A DNA stretch of 64,000 nt from Candidatus Poseidoniaceae archaeon (GTDB lineage: Archaea; Thermoplasmatota; Poseidoniia; Poseidoniales; Poseidoniaceae): contig JAPKCS010000006.1 in assembly GCA_028822845.1 (NCBI GenBank), forward strand, positions 1-64,000. The letters run 5' to 3'. Below, in pieces: positions 1 to 11,800 of the stretch. A program made the position numbers and the translations under genes. Numbering within the stretch: position 1 is the first letter of the stretch; each line of letters opens with the position of its first letter. The notes beneath the pieces are model-generated. The model had not been told where the DNA came from, searched no databases, and worked only from the letters and a program-made list of their open reading frames with translations.

Positions 1-35
1 GTCCTATTGGACTGCAAGGGGCCCTTTTAAAATAC

Positions 36-284
36 TCATTTCTTAGTGTCCAACGCATCTAATCTTCGTTCGATATCTTTCCTAGAGGCGTCTACCTTCT
101 TCCGCTCCATCTCGGCATACTCCTCACTTGTGAGTTGTTTTGAACCGATTAGAAGTTGCATGAGATTGTCTATAAAATAGCCCAAAAGAAAGCAGCCAAG
201 CATCAAGAATAGAGTTACAGCATCAAATACCATAGAGTTTCCAAAGTATGAGGCCTTTTCAAATGATGGCCCAGAAGGAAACAA
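36..284 (-). CDS. small single-pass membrane protein, unknown
   Basis: Not recognised. The 82-residue reading has one hydrophobic segment (about residues 19-45) followed by a charged, helix-forming C-terminus rich in Glu, Lys and Arg that would lie in the cytoplasm. The long form begins with TTG at 284. An ATG at 233 would give 65 residues that still hold the whole hydrophobic segment, so the start is uncertain. It lies 12 nt downstream of the glutamate dehydrogenase stop on the same strand, so co-transcription is plausible. No catalytic motif is visible. Confidence 0.5.
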   Translation of the reverse strand: MFPSGPSFEKASYFGNSMVFDAVTLFLMLGCFLLGYFIDNLMQLLIGSKQLTSEEYAEMERKKVDASRKDIERRLDALDTKK

Positions 285-296
285 CAGTGGTGATGA

Positions 297-1652
<1,356 letters not shown>

Positions 1653-1670
1653 TCAATCACCGGTATACGC

Positions 1671-1680
1671 AATGTATTGA
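1671..1680 (-). promoter_or_regulatory. TATA-like element upstream of gdhA
   Basis: On the minus strand this reads TCAATACATT and is centred about 24 nt before the gdhA ATG at 1652. That spacing would put transcription start at or next to the start codon (leaderless). The match to an archaeal TATA box is weak, so this is positional inference. Confidence 0.35.
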
Positions 1681-1696
1681 TTCGGTCCAAATGCAG

Positions 1697-1711
1697 ACCC
1701 TTTCTAAGGGT
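1697..1711. repeat. inverted repeat upstream of gdhA
   Basis: ACCCTT, a 3-nt spacer TCT, then AAGGGT: a perfect 6-bp dyad about 45 nt upstream of the gdhA start and just beyond the putative TATA element. It could be an operator half-site pair or the terminator hairpin of the upstream gene at 1769-2215. Nothing in the sequence decides between these. Confidence 0.4.
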
Positions 1712-1768
1712 TACCTCGGCTCGCGCACTCTTGACGGCCTTTTCCTAGCCAAAAACAGAAGGCTGGAA

Positions 1769-2215
1769 TCAGTATGGGCAAACGGTGTTGAATCGATTCA
1801 ATTGTTCAATGCGGCGTGTGCCGTTCTCGTCAATTTCGGCCATCGAGCGGATGGATTCTTCAATCATTGTGTGTTGATCTTCCTGGATACCAATAATTGT
1901 TCGAAGGGAATTGAGCATAGACCACTCATCTTCGGAGATGACTTCATCATCCAATGCCGCTATGAGGGTGGTTTGGTAGGTCGCTGCATCCCCCATTCGG
2001 TGGCCTGCGTAATCTTCTTCCAATTCATCGAAGGGATCGGTTGTTTCCCCACGGGCAACCGACAAACACTCGGCTGTATCGCTTGGACGTACACCAAGCG
2101 CTTCTGCCAAAACCTTGAGGATTTGAGCTTCATCACTGGTGATGATGTCATCACCCAATGCTTCTTTCAGAGTTCGGAGGTACAAGTACAATCCACGAGA
2201 TGGTTTGAGGGCCAT
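1769..2215 (-). CDS. conserved acidic helical protein, unknown (TerB-like repeats?)
   Basis: Not firmly recognised. The 148-residue protein is acidic and mostly helical with no membrane segment. It contains two similar stretches, DDIITSDEAQILKVLAEALG near 20-40 and DEVISEDEWSMLNSLRTIIG near 90-110. Each follows the pattern acidic-x-hydrophobic-S-x-D-E plus an amphipathic helix, as seen in TerB/DnaJ-associated helical domains. This is a resemblance only. The ATG at 2215 is the natural start. The gene lies upstream of gdhA on the same strand, separated by 116 nt holding a dyad and a gdhA promoter candidate, so it probably has its own transcript. Confidence 0.6.
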   Translation of the reverse strand: MALKPSRGLYLYLRTLKEALGDDIITSDEAQILKVLAEALGVRPSDTAECLSVARGETTDPFDELEEDYAGHRMGDAATYQTTLIAALDDEVISEDEWSMLNSLRTIIGIQEDQHTMIEESIRSMAEIDENGTRRIEQLNRFNTVCPY

Positions 2216-2451
2216 GGCTCGGTGAAACAGTTGCGGTATTTAGAATCATATCGAGCAAAGGCGGTGACTTGCAACCTGGTGGCAGAAGTGACTCAGTGCG
2301 CCCCCTTCGAACGTGATTGAGGATCTGTTCGGACCACTGAGGGGCTAGAAAAACCCAATCGCCACTGTAATCACCTGTAAGTCAATCTGTCATCAAAAAG
2401 AATACTACTATAAGCCCATGGACCTAGGCAAGGATACAAGAGGAACCAGAA

Positions 2452-2826
2452 ATGACCGCACCAAGCAACCTCGTCTCGCTCAGAATCACTGAGGAAGACA
2501 TGGCCATGCTTGACGCACGTGTTGGCATGGACGGTGCTCGAAACCGCTCCGACGTCATTCGTCAAGCGATTCAGCAATTCCTCAACGGACAACCTTTGGT
2601 CCAAGGCATGGATTCGGTACGAATTCCTCTCGGTCATGGCGACAAGCGATCGCTTGGCCTCCTTTACGAACTCCAGGGTACGACCCCTGAGATTGCTGCC
2701 CAAGAAGGGCTTTCACTTTACATCGCAAACGCCGTGAAGGCGCATGCTGAAATGAACACACAACTCGAAGGTTTGCTGGTTACGGCCAAAGAATCAACGA
2801 TGCGACGCGAAGAATACCACGAATGA
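2452..2826 (+). CDS. ribbon-helix-helix (CopG/NikR-type) DNA-binding protein
   Basis: Residues 5-46 have the ribbon-helix-helix pattern: a short beta strand (LVSLRIT), helix A with acidic and Met/Leu positions, then NRSDVIRQAIQQFL as helix B. This fold binds DNA as a dimer through the paired strand. The remaining 75 residues are of unknown type and could be a ligand-binding or oligomerisation part. The start is supported by a GAGG about 9 nt upstream of the ATG and an ACTATAAG TATA-like element near 2407. Its target is unknown. The hairpin-rich stretch immediately downstream contains palindromes that could be operators, which is speculation. Confidence 0.75.
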   Translation: MTAPSNLVSLRITEEDMAMLDARVGMDGARNRSDVIRQAIQQFLNGQPLVQGMDSVRIPLGHGDKRSLGLLYELQGTTPEIAAQEGLSLYIANAVKAHAEMNTQLEGLLVTAKESTMRREEYHE

Positions 2827-2853
2827 GTGGGTGAGAGTGCTGGAGGGGATGGA

Positions 2854-3042
2854 ATGAATTGGCAAAACGAAACGGATGAAACTCGTGGAGCCACCTTCAA
2901 TGCTGTACAGGAAATGTCTAGCCTGTATGGATTAGCCTCTTTGCGTCTGCGTGCCCGTCTTGCACGCACTGGACAGAACAACCCAACACACCTCCCCCCG
3001 AAAGACGGGCGGGGGGACTTTGATTCCACCCCAGCTTGCTGA
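2854..3042 (+). CDS. possible 62-residue ORF inside the hairpin-rich region
   Basis: An ATG at 2854 is preceded by GGAGGGG with good Shine-Dalgarno spacing and opens a 62-codon frame ending in TGA at 3040-3042. The product would be Arg-rich in the middle with no recognised domain. Codons such as CGG, GGG and CCC cluster in its second half, unlike neighbouring genes, because they lie in the stems of strong hairpins. The frame stays open for another 43 codons after the TGA. The coding status is doubtful, and RNA structure explains the base composition better. Confidence 0.25.
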   Translation: MNWQNETDETRGATFNAVQEMSSLYGLASLRLRARLARTGQNNPTHLPPKDGRGDFDSTPAC

Positions 3043-3120
3043 GTTGGTGGTTCCCACGTGCCCAGGTCCCCCACGATCCTGGGCACAATCATTCACTGCA
3101 GTGTAAACGCTGCATCACTT
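2854..3120 (+). ncRNA. candidate structured RNA: string of six perfect or near-perfect hairpins
   Basis: The 337-bp gap between the RHH gene and the helicase holds consecutive inverted repeats. They are 2906-2911/2922-2927 (6 bp), 2948-2954/2962-2968 (7 bp), 2993-2999/3011-3017 (7 bp), 3026-3030/3046-3050 enclosing 3032-3035/3038-3041, 3058-3066/3078-3086 (9 bp, perfect) and 3098-3103/3108-3113 (6 bp with one G-T). Helices occur about every 30 nt with short loops, which is typical of a folded RNA. I could not match it to RNase P RNA, SRP RNA or a known riboswitch. The strand is assumed from the neighbouring genes. It may be a separate transcript, a long 5' leader of the helicase, or a set of DNA-level operators. 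Confidence 0.35.
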
Positions 3121-3163
3121 CCAGCCCCCAATCCTTTAGAGGTGTCGGCAGCGAACCTAAACT

Positions 3164-5227
3164 ATGGGTCGTGAAGGGAATCAAGCGACCTCCGAGGAAT
3201 TTCCTTTCCTTGCCCACAAAAAACCACGCCCTGGGCAAATCGAAATGATTCATGAGTCACGAGAGGCGCTACGTAACCAAGGCCATCATCTCGCAGCAGC
3301 ACCAACTGGTATTGGGAAAACAGCTGCTGCCCTTGCAGCAGCGATTGAAATCTCTCGAGCGAGCAGCCATCCATCACCAATCCTTTTCCTCACTGGTCGC
3401 CAATCACAACACACCATCGTTGTCAACACCGTTCGCAGCATCAATGAACGCCTGCCCGAGGGTGAACGACCGGTCAGTGTCGCAGACATCATTGGTCGAA
3501 ATGACATGTGCAAAGACGTCGATGTGTTGTCAGGGAAATGTTTCTGTGAACAAGGCACCTCTGACGACTCGAAACAATCCGGAAGAGAAGAAGTGAGAAA
3601 CTTCATCCTTCAATTCCCACGGCACGTCGATGAAATCATTGACAAAAGTAGGGTCTGGGGCGTTTGCCCGTGGGCTATTTGTCGATCTGCCGTCAAGGAT
3701 TCTGATGTCCTCATCTGCGATTATAATCACGTATTTGCCGAAGCCGTGCGGGAAAAATCACTCGGACCGATGAGCGTTGACTTGGAAAAATGTATTCTTA
3801 TTGTGGACGAAGCCCACAACCTGCCAGACCGAATTCGGATGAGTATGGAGCGGATCATCACGCCAACCATCGTCCGAAGCGCTGAGGTTGACCTCAATGA
3901 GTATGTTGAAACCTTGGCGGAAACATACCGTAAAAATGCCTCAAACTCAACTCTAAAGGAGTTGGATATGGCCACATGGGCTTGGGAAATTATCAAAATT
4001 GCCCGAGTAAAGACGGCTGACTTGTTTCGTCAATTGCATACAGACCTTCTCATGGACAAAGAGGAATCCCATGTGGAAGTGAAACGCTTGCTCGATGTCA
4101 TTCATCGTTCGTGTGACGAGTATGAAGGCGTCACTGGACAGAAAACCCTGTCTGAACAACCTCCTGCTGGCAAGGCAGAAGTGCAGCGGAAACACCGCTT
4201 AATTGGCTTATCTGAAATTTTACTCAAGGTCCAAATTGACCAAGAAGCCGGTGATGATGAAGAGGACAGTGAGATCCATGCCCACCGCCTGGGACACATC
4301 TTGAAGATCATTGAATCCTATGGTGACACCCCGGCTTTGAGTTTGGTGTTTAGCACCAAAGGCAAGGAAGGGAAAATCACATCCCATCTGCTCGATCCAG
4401 GACTTGTTTCTGGACCTTTGTTCGCTTCAACAAAAGGCTCCATCCTCATGTCTGGAACCTTATATCCTCCGCAAATGTATGCAGACATACTCGATTTGCC
4501 CAAAGAAAAAACCACGAAAACCGCTTATGATTCACCGTTTGCAGGAGAGCGAAGACCGGTGTTGGTTGCAGGTGACGTCACCACGAGGTACGCTCAACGT
4601 TCAGCAGACATGTGGGCGAAAATACGTGCTCACCTCCAAGCTCTGATCGATGAAACACCAGGTCATCTTGCAGTGTTCTTCCCTTCATACAAAATAATGG
4701 AAGACGTCCTTGGTGACAGGGCGTTCAAGGGAGTGACAAAAACAACCGAGAGCCGTGATTGGAGCAAACAGGACATTGATTTAATTGTCCCGACTCTGAA
4801 GGAAAAGAAGGAAAAGAAGCAGCGGGTTATGCTGTGTGGCGTCTATGGTGCCCGTTTGTCAGAAGGTATCGATTACAACGGTGGTATCCTCGATGCAGTG
4901 GTGTGCATCGGTATCCCAAATGCACCACCATCGGTTCTTTCCGAATCGTTGAAGGCGTACGCTGGAGAACGGTTTGGCAAAAACAATGCGTGGCGATACA
5001 CCGTCACTCAACCAGCCATCAATGCGGTTCTTCAGGCCATGGGCCGACCAATCCGTTCAATCGGTGACCGAGCATTGGTCCTCCTGCTCGATCAGCGTCA
5101 TACAGATCGCACCTATGCCACATGCTATCCAAAAGACCTCAGAATGAACGCAACCAACACCCCAATGACCACAGCGAGTTTCGCCCGTCGGTTCTTTTCA
5201 CGGGTCCACACCCTTGATGAAGTGTGA
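3164..5227 (+). CDS. XPD/DinG-family superfamily 2 DNA helicase with Fe-S cluster motif
   Basis: An ATP-dependent 5'-3' DNA helicase of the Rad3/XPD/DinG group, acting in repair or in resolving replication and transcription blocks. The 687-residue sequence shows Walker A PTGIGKT (47-53), a Cys set fitting the 4Fe-4S domain (C116, C126, C128, C168, with C173 extra), the DEAH box VDEAHNL (214-220), the GTL segment MSGTLYPP in the second motor domain, and motif VI QAMGRPIRS near the C-terminus. The ATG at 3164 is preceded by a weak TATA-like CTTTAGA about 30 nt upstream. Whether it is the XPD orthologue or a separate DinG-like paralogue cannot be settled here. The following small gene begins after 31 nt and is probably co-transcribed. 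Confidence 0.88.
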   Translation: MGREGNQATSEEFPFLAHKKPRPGQIEMIHESREALRNQGHHLAAAPTGIGKTAAALAAAIEISRASSHPSPILFLTGRQSQHTIVVNTVRSINERLPEGERPVSVADIIGRNDMCKDVDVLSGKCFCEQGTSDDSKQSGREEVRNFILQFPRHVDEIIDKSRVWGVCPWAICRSAVKDSDVLICDYNHVFAEAVREKSLGPMSVDLEKCILIVDEAHNLPDRIRMSMERIITPTIVRSAEVDLNEYVETLAETYRKNASNSTLKELDMATWAWEIIKIARVKTADLFRQLHTDLLMDKEESHVEVKRLLDVIHRSCDEYEGVTGQKTLSEQPPAGKAEVQRKHRLIGLSEILLKVQIDQEAGDDEEDSEIHAHRLGHILKIIESYGDTPALSLVFSTKGKEGKITSHLLDPGLVSGPLFASTKGSILMSGTLYPPQMYADILDLPKEKTTKTAYDSPFAGERRPVLVAGDVTTRYAQRSADMWAKIRAHLQALIDETPGHLAVFFPSYKIMEDVLGDRAFKGVTKTTESRDWSKQDIDLIVPTLKEKKEKKQRVMLCGVYGARLSEGIDYNGGILDAVVCIGIPNAPPSVLSESLKAYAGERFGKNNAWRYTVTQPAINAVLQAMGRPIRSIGDRALVLLLDQRHTDRTYATCYPKDLRMNATNTPMTTASFARRFFSRVHTLDEV

Positions 5228-5258
5228 ACAACAATCATCCAATGGAGGACGAAGGTTC

Positions 5259-5759
5259 ATGGAGGCGGCACATAACCCACATGGCATGGCAACATGGAAA
5301 CACCTCCCGGTTGGAACTGATTTGGTCCCTTCTCTTTCGGGTGAGGAAGTGGAGGCAAACATCCAGGGATTAACCGCCCAAGTGGAAGACCTCCATGCCT
5401 CATTCCACAGCGATGCAGATCATCTCAATCAGGTTCAAGCCATGCATGAACACGTCCTTGTCTCTGCTGGCATGTTGCCTGAAACCCACTTGGCAGATGT
5501 TCAACCTGAACGTCAATTGAAGTGGATGGTTGAATCACTCCACGGAAAAATGAATCCTGACGGTCTCACCATTCCCCTGCTCGGTGTGACCGCTGAAGAC
5601 TTCGACCTGCACACGAAGCAACAAGGTGAGATTACCCTTGTTCGCCTTGTTGTCAAAGACGGTGAAAACGATCCGCTGGAACGCGAAATGCCAGTGCCTT
5701 CACTTTCTGAGGAAATCAGTGCTCACTACCTCAATGGGCGACTGTACCTTCGCTGGTGA
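5259..5759 (+). CDS. hypothetical protein downstream of the helicase
   Basis: Not recognised. From the ATG at 5259 the product is 166 residues, soluble, with a helical middle part (about 30-60) and a beta-rich, mixed-charge C-terminal half. The start is chosen because GGAGG lies 10 nt upstream. A longer frame from 5214 would overlap the helicase stop and lacks such a site. The arrangement suggests translation from the helicase transcript. The downstream neighbour is convergent, ending 46 nt away. Confidence 0.6.
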   Translation: MEAAHNPHGMATWKHLPVGTDLVPSLSGEEVEANIQGLTAQVEDLHASFHSDADHLNQVQAMHEHVLVSAGMLPETHLADVQPERQLKWMVESLHGKMNPDGLTIPLLGVTAEDFDLHTKQQGEITLVRLVVKDGENDPLEREMPVPSLSEEISAHYLNGRLYLRW

Positions 5760-5804
5760 TCTGAACCACCGGCTCGTTTACACTCAAACTTGAGTGGACT
5801 CCCT

Positions 5805-8800
5805 TCAACGGGGAGGTACCTTGGTTAATCCAGAGATTTCAGTCCCCATTCGCTCCAAAGCCTGTTGGGCAGTGGCTTGGTGTTGTGGTCCAAGTTCCTC
5901 TCGACTGTACCTTGCTTGCTCGAACATACCGTCCAGTGCAACCAATGCGTCGTCTGAGATATGGGGCAATGCTTGACGAATTGCCATCTCAAACTCACGA
6001 ACTGTTTCGAAGTCACGTCGCAAGAATCCATGTTCTTGGAAAGCGCCACAGAGGTTTTGGTAGCAGGTGAAGATGGCTTCACGGACCGAATCACCTGCTG
6101 CAAGGAGTTCAGCGGTGTATGCGAAAATTTCAGCAGCTTCCTCAATCAATTCCTGAGACTTCTTACGACGGTACAGCACCGTTCCGGCTGCAGCACCTGC
6201 AACAATCATCAGTGCAATGATGTACACCCACATTGGAACAGGTTCCGAAATTTCGGTGTATTGGTAGTTCGGTGACCAAGGTGATTCAGAAGCAAGGAGG
6301 TCAAACGCAGTACGGCTCTCATCGGAGAGACGAGGATCATCGATGATGATTTCCAAGTAGACTTCGCCCCAAGTGCTCGCATCCCCATAAGGTGGGTCCG
6401 AATTGAACTCGAACGTAGCAAAACCATTCTCATCGGTCAGAGGTTGAATTGGTGTTGATAGCTGGGAACCATTTTGATTGTACAGGTAAACAGTGACCTT
6501 GATGCCACCAATGCCTTGGTTGGTGTCTTGAGCAATGACGGTCACATCGCCGCCAATATCCTCGTTCTTATCTTCAACAACACTGTTGATGGAGACTTCG
6601 ATATCAGCGTTCACCTTGACATAAATCAGGTGACTCTCTGACGCCCCGTTAAGGTACAGAACATCGTTTCGAGGCGCATCGATGTGGAGGTATTGCCCAC
6701 CTGTTTGCAACCACGAAGGGGCTTGGCCATTCATCGAGAAGTTCCCGTTATTCCAAGCGATTTGGATGTTTTCTAAGCAACGAGCACCCTCACGGCTGGA
6801 AACGCAATCTGAACCGTTTCCTAAGAAGAGGGTGAGGTTGTTGAACACCTCGCCCAGGCCGCCGATTTCAGCGATTGAACCTGTGAGCACAATTGGAGCA
6901 AAGACATCGTCGCTGCGCACCACAATGTTCGATGAGGTACCATCGATGGTGATCATGGTGTTTGACCAAACCAGTGCCGTTGCACTCGAGGAAGCCTCAA
7001 GGTGGGCGCTGGTTCCTGCAAAGGCCACAGTCAAGGTATGTTCTCCTCGAGTGAGTTCCATTGTTGCAGGAATGATGGCCGTCCAAGATCCATCGCCAAG
7101 CGTTGTAACCGTAGCCATTTCGACATCATCGAGTCGCACACTTAGCATCATGGAAGCAAGACCGTCGTTGTTGACGGTGTCCACATCGAACAGGCGGCCC
7201 GAAAGGGTCCATGTGTCGCCACGAGTCGCGTCACGGCCGTCATCAAAGACAAGGGTCACATCTGAACGGTGAGCCAAGAAGAAGGTGGTGTTTCCAGCGT
7301 TGGAGCGGTAGTAGCCTTGGGCTTCTGCGCGTGCTTCGAGGGTATGGTTGCCAAACGAAAAGAGGTCAGGAACAGACCAATCAAAGGTGAATGCCCCGTT
7401 GGCATCTGTCAGAACACTTGCCAACAGAACACCCTCAACGGTGAGTTCAACGCTGTGGTTGGCGATCCCGAGCAGTTGATTGTCAACAACGGCACCGAAG
7501 ATTGTGATGTTCTCAGCAACGGCCACCGGGCTTTCCATACTCACAGTCACTTGGATTTGGCTGTAAATATTCCATGTCCCCATGGCTTCACTTGGCAGAT
7601 AGAAGGTTGTACCACTGAACCTTGTTTCAAGCGAAACAGGACCGAGGTCTGCATCTGCAGGCACTGGATAGATGGCGGTGAATGTACCGTTCGCATCGGT
7701 GGTGACGTTGGTCATCCACTCGCCGCCAAGCCAGACTTCAATCGTTAGGTTCGGCAAAGGAGCATCGACCAAGTCCAACAGACGACCCTGAATGGTCATG
7801 GTTGCTTCTCGGTTGACATCGCCACCGGGCGTGAGCAAGAGAATCTTCGTAGGCACACTCACATTGAATTCGACCTGATCGCTGCTTGGCAGATAATACT
7901 CAGGGTTGATTTGGTCGCCAACGCCAATTGGTTCGACCCAATCACGGCCGCCAAGGAAGCGGACTTCGATGATGTGGGCCCCTGCGCTTGTGTCTTCTGG
8001 CAACGTCCATCCGATGGTGAACGCTCCTGTCTGGGCATTGGTCTCAATGCTCGACACGGGTACGCCATCAACGAGAAGGTGGACAACAGCCATCGACGGT
8101 ACGCCGTTGATCATCAGTGGGAGGCCTAAATCATCCATCAAGGTCCCATTCACATTGAATGCGTCACCTGCGACGAGAGTCGATGGTGCTTCGGTGATGC
8201 TGAGGTTCGTCTGGCCAAGAACGACAAACTGAGTCGTGGTATTGGAACCAATAAGACCGGTTGTACCGGCGGTTCCAGCGAACTCAACAAACAAATCAGC
8301 TGGTCCAACGCTCAAGTTGGCTGGCACATTGATGGTTCCGAAAGCAGTTCCATTCTCGAAGGTGGTGAAGGTCGACAGAGCGAAACCTGGCAAACCAACC
8401 AACACTTGTTGATTCGGGACTGCAGCGTCGGTGTTGTCCCTTAGCAAAACTTGGAAGAACACAGTGTTCCCTCGTTCAGTTCGATCATTGAGCGATGGGG
8501 CGCCAATACCGTCCAGGCTTGGTTTGATGAACATAAGCGTGGTAAATCCACGGCTGTCAAACGAATCGTTATCGGTCGAGCCAACATAGTAATTGATGTT
8601 CGGGATGAAGGTCGCTTCGATGGTGTTGTTCCCTGCTGGGAAACTGGCACCGAGGGTGATTGTAGCGTTCCAGATACCACCGACTGCAACGGTACCGCCG
8701 CTTACGGTGAAGCCAACGGGTTGGTCGTTGATTGAAAACAAGATATTCGCGGGTAAAAGCGCTCCATCACGTCGTTCAAGACCAGATCCATTGTCACTGA

Positions 8801-11800
8801 CAATTGTACCTGTGATGTCAAACGAAGTACCAGCGACAGGGTTTGCCGCGATTGGGTCGATGATCAGAATGGTCGTGGAACGGATGGTAATCGAAGACAA
8901 GTTGACGGTTGTGGCAAGCAGATCAGAAGAGCCATTGAACACCAAAGAAACCGTGATCAGGCCCAATGGGTGACTGGTTGGAATGAGGTAACTGAAATTA
9001 GCGAAACCTTCGCCATCCGTTTGCGTACCTGGCAACCAAGTCTCATGGAAGTTAATATCGACATCAAACGCACCAAGCGGTAAGAAGAGGTTTGAGGATT
9101 CGACCAAACGAGCCGTAATGTTGACTTCCTCGCCTCGATTTACAATGATTGGGTTCAGCGGTTGTAGGTTTTCAAACCTCGACACACCCATGACAAGTAT
9201 ACCATTTTGTACGCTTGCTGTCAGATAGAACGGTGAAGAACCATTGATCAATGAAATCACGAGGACCTTATTGCCACGGAGTGTCCCATTGCCTGCTGAA
9301 TCGGTTGGTATGCTCATGTTGAAGGTACCATTTCTTGAGGTCTGATACTTAGGAACGAGGAGCTCTTCGGGGTTGCTCAGCCAAAAGGCGTTCAGTTCCA
9401 CTGGAGCAATCAAGGGCCGTGTTGCATCGTCGCCGTCCAAGACTTGACCGAGAACATTGAAATTGAGTCCCGCTGTCACGGTGCTTGGAATGCTGTCAAT
9501 TCTGAAATTACTTTGGACCTGAACCGTCACATTGACCAGGGAAGAGTTCCCAGTACGTCGACTGTTACCGGATGCTAACGGGTCCGAAAGGTCATCATAG
9601 ACAATCATCAAGACATTGTAGTACCCTGGTGCAATACCAGAGGCAGTCCAACCCACAGAGGCAAAGCCTGAAGGATCTGAAATTCCAGTTCCGATGGACA
9701 CATTGGTGTTTCCATAATCAAAGATGAATTCCACAGACGCATCGCTGATGTTCGAATCATCCGCTACGTCGGTCACTGTCGCATTGAAATTAAGTGTACC
9801 ATTGACTTCAACGATTAGGTTTGGTTGCTGAGCCACCACGACAAACTCTGATTCAATACCAACCAAAGTGGAAGGAACCGTCGGGGTTGCAGGGGGAAGT
9901 GTGGTGTCGAAAAAGCGGTAATAAGGGCCGCCAACTGGGGCTTGGGTGTCAAAATCCATGCTGAGTATGAACTCGTATGTATTGGACGGGCTGGTCACTG
10001 GAACGGTGAAACTCAGGTTGTATTCACTGGTGGTGTTGTTCAGGAGTCCCTGGGACAAATCGATTGGTTGACCTTCGATGGTGGTCATGATCAATGAAAG
10101 CATTGTGATGTTATCACCGAGCACCTTTCTGTTGGTGTGGACGGCATCAAAGATGTCGCCAAAGATGTAGGTTGAGTTTCCGATGTGTGTCCAATCCTGT
10201 GCAAGCGTGATGTTCCAACCAACTTCGGCAGCAACTCGAACGGATTCTTGACCGGTTGATGGTTGGTAAAGATCTGAACCATTGAAGGAGATGTCCAAGG
10301 GGTAATCACCCGCATACATGCTCGCATCAAGCAACCAATTTAGAGTGATTGTTTCACTTTCTGGGTCGACGGTTGTGTTCACCCATGTCCCATTGAATGT
10401 GAAATCAAAGTTTCCAGAGGCAAGCAAATCGGTGGCGACGCCACGGTGGTCGGTCATCGAGACCAACACAACAGCGTCTGTGTTGCGCATTTGAGAAACG
10501 GAGAGTGAACTGAATTGAAGCCAACCTCGCAGAAGGTATGGGTTTCCTGTCGACATGTTTGCGTCATCGGTTGCTTCGATGCTATCGGGGAAGAATCGAA
10601 CCTGTAATTCGACTTCACCAGCAGCAATTTGTGCATCAGCGGCTGTGAGCAAATGTTGGACCGAGAAGACCCCATTGACGCTTTGATTGAACATTTCAAT
10701 CCAATCAGAGCCGCTGCCGTTCGAGCGCATTGAGAGCGAAAGGTTACCCGTCATGGCTACCGGACTGGCGCCTGAAGTGACGGCTGAACCGTTCAGCCAG
10801 ATGTTGTCATCGATGAGGAGAATGCTTCCATTGGCCAAGGGTCCTTCGAGGGTTGCGGTTAAGGTCGGTGCATCCCGAACATCGAGGAGGATGGATTTGG
10901 TGGAAGGTTGAAAGTGGAACTGCGGCGGTGTGATGCTTGGTTCGGAACTGTCTTGCCAACCGGAAAAGCCCAAGGTAGCCGAGAGGTTGGTTTTGGTTTC
11001 CAGCGGATCCAACTCCACTTCGATGCTCCATGAACCATCAAAGCCAATAGGTGATGTCAAATTCACGACGCCAGTCACGGAGGAGGTGAAACTCAACCAA
11101 ACTTCAGGGACAGTCGCAGCTTCGGCGAGGGTCGAAATGACGCGTACAGGAGCACTCTCGAGAGAAAGCATGCCCGTGATGATGGTCGTTGCGCCAGCGC
11201 CGACAATCGGTGCATTGATCGCGTTTGGTCCAGTATGATTGATCACCGAATCATCAGTGACGTTGATGAAGCCATCAAAGATGATCCCATCCTCTGAGAC
11301 ATAGCCCGATTGGAGGTGCTTGATGACAATGCGATGAATACCTGGTGCCCCTGATTCCAGAGGGCTACCAAAAATTTCGAACGTTCCGTTTGCATCGGTG
11401 ATGACGGCACCAAGTTCGTAATTGGCGATGGCTGCAGGACCTGGGACACCTGCTGCTTCCGCGAGAGGTACAAGGTAGCCGACCATCGGAAGCTCAGGGA
11501 TTGGCGTTCCATTTTCTGAGAACCGAAGTTGTCCAGTGACGTTCAAGGTCGATGTACCATCCCGGTCCCATACAAGGGAGGAGATGGTTTGATTGACGAT
11601 TTCAATTTCTTCAGCAGGTGGGCACGCATCGAATGCAATCCATCCGAGTTCGGTGTCCCCGTTCGCACTGTTTTGCTGCAAACGTACTTCGCCCCAGGTC
11701 GTTCGATCTTGAGGGAAGACGGCGTATCCGTCTCCGTTCCATGTGCCTCCAGCAAAGCCACTGACATAGCGAGCAGGAAGTCCAGCTAAGCGTGCCATTG

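Noticed and set aside
2718-3092. 124-codon minus-strand ORF over the hairpin region
   Set aside because: Arg-rich frame opposite both the RHH gene end and the hairpins; no start signal.
2854-3120. RNase P RNA or SRP RNA
   Set aside because: An ACAGAA stretch and a GGAAA stretch are present, but spacing and flanking conserved blocks do not fit RNase P, and the SRP GGAAG/AGCAG core is absent.
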